64,000 bases of DNA. Origin: CAVSUB01 sp963816725. GTDB taxonomy: Bacteria > Acidobacteriota > Vicinamibacteria > Vicinamibacterales > 2-12-FULL-66-21. Location of the stretch: NCBI GenBank assembly GCA_963816725.1, contig CAWFMC010000008.1:568293-632292 (forward strand), in the 5' to 3' direction. Below the pieces are notes generated by a model. It did no database searches. It had not been told where the DNA came from and was given only the letters and a program-made list of their open reading frames with translations. Both the position numbers and the translations under genes were made by a program. How positions within the stretch are numbered: the first letter of the stretch is position 1; the number at the start of each line of letters is the position of its first letter. This document shows, piece after piece, positions 62,609 to 64,000 of the stretch.

Positions 62609-62618
62609 CGTGAACCGC

Positions 62619-62648
62619 TTGCACCATGGTCAAACCGCGGACTACAGT
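62619..62648 (+). promoter_or_regulatory. Candidate promoter for waaA
   Basis: TTGCAC (62619-62624) and TACAGT (62643-62648) are 18 bases apart, immediately after the palindromic element. Transcription would begin near 62655, only about 9 bases before the ATG, so the leader would be very short. Confidence 0.4.
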
Positions 62649-62663
62649 ACCGGCCCTCGACCC

Positions 62664-64000
62664 ATGTACGCGGCCTATACCGTTTTTATCGTCGCGCTCG
62701 TGGTCGTGATGTCGCCGGTCCTTCTTTACCAGGCCATCCGCTACCGGAAATACATCGCCAGCTTCAAGCAGCGCATGGGCTATCTGCCCGTGTCGTTCAA
62801 CCTGGATGGCGACAGTTCCATCTGGATCCACGCCGTCTCGGTCGGCGAGGTGCTGACCGCGCGGGCCTTGCTGCCCGAACTGCGCGAGCGCTACCCGCGC
62901 TTGAAGATCTTCCTGTCGACGACCACCATGACGGGGCAGCAGATTGCCGCGAAGCAGCTGCAGTACGTCGATCAGGTCTTCTATTTCCCCTTCGACCTCG
63001 GGTTCGTCGTCGAGCGCACGCTGCGGCTGGTCAAGCCGCGGCTGTTCATCATGATGGAGACCGAGATCTGGCCCAATCTGCTGCGCGCCTGCCAGCGCGC
63101 CGGAGTCAGAACCGCACTGGTCAACGGCCGCATCTCGAACCGTTCGTATCCGCGCTACCGCCTGGTCCGGCCGATGTTCCGGCGCGTCCTCGCGCACATC
63201 GATCGCTTCTGCATGCAGAGCGACGAGTCGGCCCGCCGGATCATCGATCTCGGGGCGGCGCCCGAGCGCGTCTCTGTCACCGGCTCGCTCAAGTTCGACT
63301 CGCTCGAGTTCCCCGAGCTCGGTGGTCAGTACGACGCCGGCGCGCGCACGACGGATCGCGGGCCCAATCGCGTGCTGCGCTATTTCCGCGTCAGCCCCGG
63401 GCGCCCGGTCGTGATCGCCGCGAGCACGCTGAAAGGCGAAGAGGATCCGGTGCTCGAGGCCTTCCTCCGCGTCAGGGCGTCGATGCCCAACGCGCTGCTC
63501 GTGATCGCGCCGCGCAAGCCGGAGCGCTTCGAAGACGCCGTGCGCCTGGCCCGCGCGGCCGGCTACACCGTCACCCGCAGCAAGGACCTGCGCGTCGACG
63601 CCGAGCCGCGCGAGCAGGTGGTCATCCTCAACACCATTGGCGAGCTCGCACAGCTCTTTCAGATCGCCACCGTGGTGTTCGTCGGCGGCAGCCTGGTCGA
63701 CGCTGGAGGCCACAATATCCTGGAGCCGGCGGTGTTCGGCAAGCCAATCATCTTTGGTCCGCACATGGAGAATTTCGCCGAGATCGCGCGCACGTTCCTC
63801 GATAACGGCGCGGCCATCCAGATTGCCGATGCGCGCGAGCTGGAGCCGGCACTGATTGGATTGCTCGGCGATCCCGTGCGCCGAGCGAGCCTCGGGGCCG
63901 CCGCTCGTGCACTGGTCGAGGCCAATCGCGGCGCCCGCGGGCGCAGCCTCGCCGTGCTGGCCGAGCTCCTGCCGCGCGAACCGTCTGGCGTGGTGCGCCC
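62664..64000 (+). CDS. waaA: 3-deoxy-D-manno-octulosonic acid (Kdo) transferase, 3' end outside window
   Basis: At least 445 residues, open at the window edge. WaaA adds Kdo to the lipid A precursor at the cytoplasmic face of the inner membrane. An N-terminal anchor (YTVFIVALVVVMSPVLLYQA) precedes the GT30 domain. WIHAVSVGEVLTARALLPEL carries the conserved catalytic Glu, then LSTTTMTGQQIA, METEIWPNLLRACQRAGV, and the CMP-Kdo site VFVGGSLVDAGGHNILEPA. Its presence implies an outer membrane with lipid A. It is divergent from gap across the repeat element. Confidence 0.95.
   Translation, partial: MYAAYTVFIVALVVVMSPVLLYQAIRYRKYIASFKQRMGYLPVSFNLDGDSSIWIHAVSVGEVLTARALLPELRERYPRLKIFLSTTTMTGQQIAAKQLQYVDQVFYFPFDLGFVVERTLRLVKPRLFIMMETEIWPNLLRACQRAGVRTALVNGRISNRSYPRYRLVRPMFRRVLAHIDRFCMQSDESARRIIDLGAAPERVSVTGSLKFDSLEFPELGGQYDAGARTTDRGPNRVLRYFRVSPGRPVVIAASTLKGEEDPVLEAFLRVRASMPNALLVIAPRKPERFEDAVRLARAAGYTVTRSKDLRVDAEPREQVVILNTIGELAQLFQIATVVFVGGSLVDAGGHNILEPAVFGKPIIFGPHMENFAEIARTFLDNGAAIQIADARELEPALIGLLGDPVRRASLGAAARALVEANRGARGRSLAVLAELLPREPSGVVR

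Overview
This is a very GC-rich, gene-dense Gram-negative chromosomal segment. The best guess is an Acidobacteriota bacterium of the Vicinamibacteria type. Reasons are a MacB-like orphan permease of the ADOP kind, a CadC-type DNA-binding domain joined to a TolB propeller, a propeller/Y_Y_Y sensor kinase, a TPR-TolB protein and waaA (lipid A-Kdo synthesis, hence an outer membrane). This placement is inference; there is no rRNA or marker phylogeny in the window.

Layout. 0-2.6 kb: three coupled genes for a circularly permuted ATP-grasp enzyme, an alpha-E protein and a transglutaminase-like protease. 2.6-6 kb: a XYLB-like xylulokinase, a frameshifted secreted asparaginase and small unknowns. 6.3-14.1 kb: an unknown secreted protein and an AddB/AddA-type helicase-nuclease pair. 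14.4-18.6 kb: small zinc ribbons, a J-domain protein, membrane proteins, an Mrp-type Fe-S carrier and a DUF3347-like protein. 18.6-21.2 kb: an active/inactive M16 peptidase pair. 21.4-25.8 kb (minus strand): hydrolase, rhodanese, amidase with a tiny partner, and a beta-barrel-like protein. 26-31.8 kb: pyruvate kinase, NhaA, an MbfA-like ferritin/VIT iron exporter, cytochrome c, LOG protein and DinB protein. 32-38 kb: NamZ-like muramidase, a PH-like protein, the ADOP permease and PhoD. 38-40.6 kb: an accessory patch with LGFP repeats, a truncated protease-like fragment and a carboxypeptidase-regulatory domain. 40.6-57.8 kb: a signalling-rich region with two sensor kinase/regulator pairs, a lone receiver, an SBP56-like propeller, a tannase-family esterase, a TolB protein, a di-haem peroxidase and a CadC-TolB regulator. 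58-62.4 kb (minus strand): gap-pgk-tpiA-secG-tRNA-Leu(GAG). The window ends inside waaA.

Two things stand out. First, two copies of a roughly 165-bp palindromic element lie 35 kb apart, at 27491-27658 (between pyk and nhaA) and 62446-62608 (between gap and waaA). Copy 1 has perfect inverted ends, and both share an identical 40-base core. Second, four genes (asparaginase, propeller sensor kinase, CadC-TolB, GAPDH) each carry an apparent frameshift, and in gap the extra base can be named. Because gap is expected to be essential, sequencing or assembly error is the first explanation for at least that one. Telomere-like GGTTCA-type short tandem repeats also sit at several gene borders.
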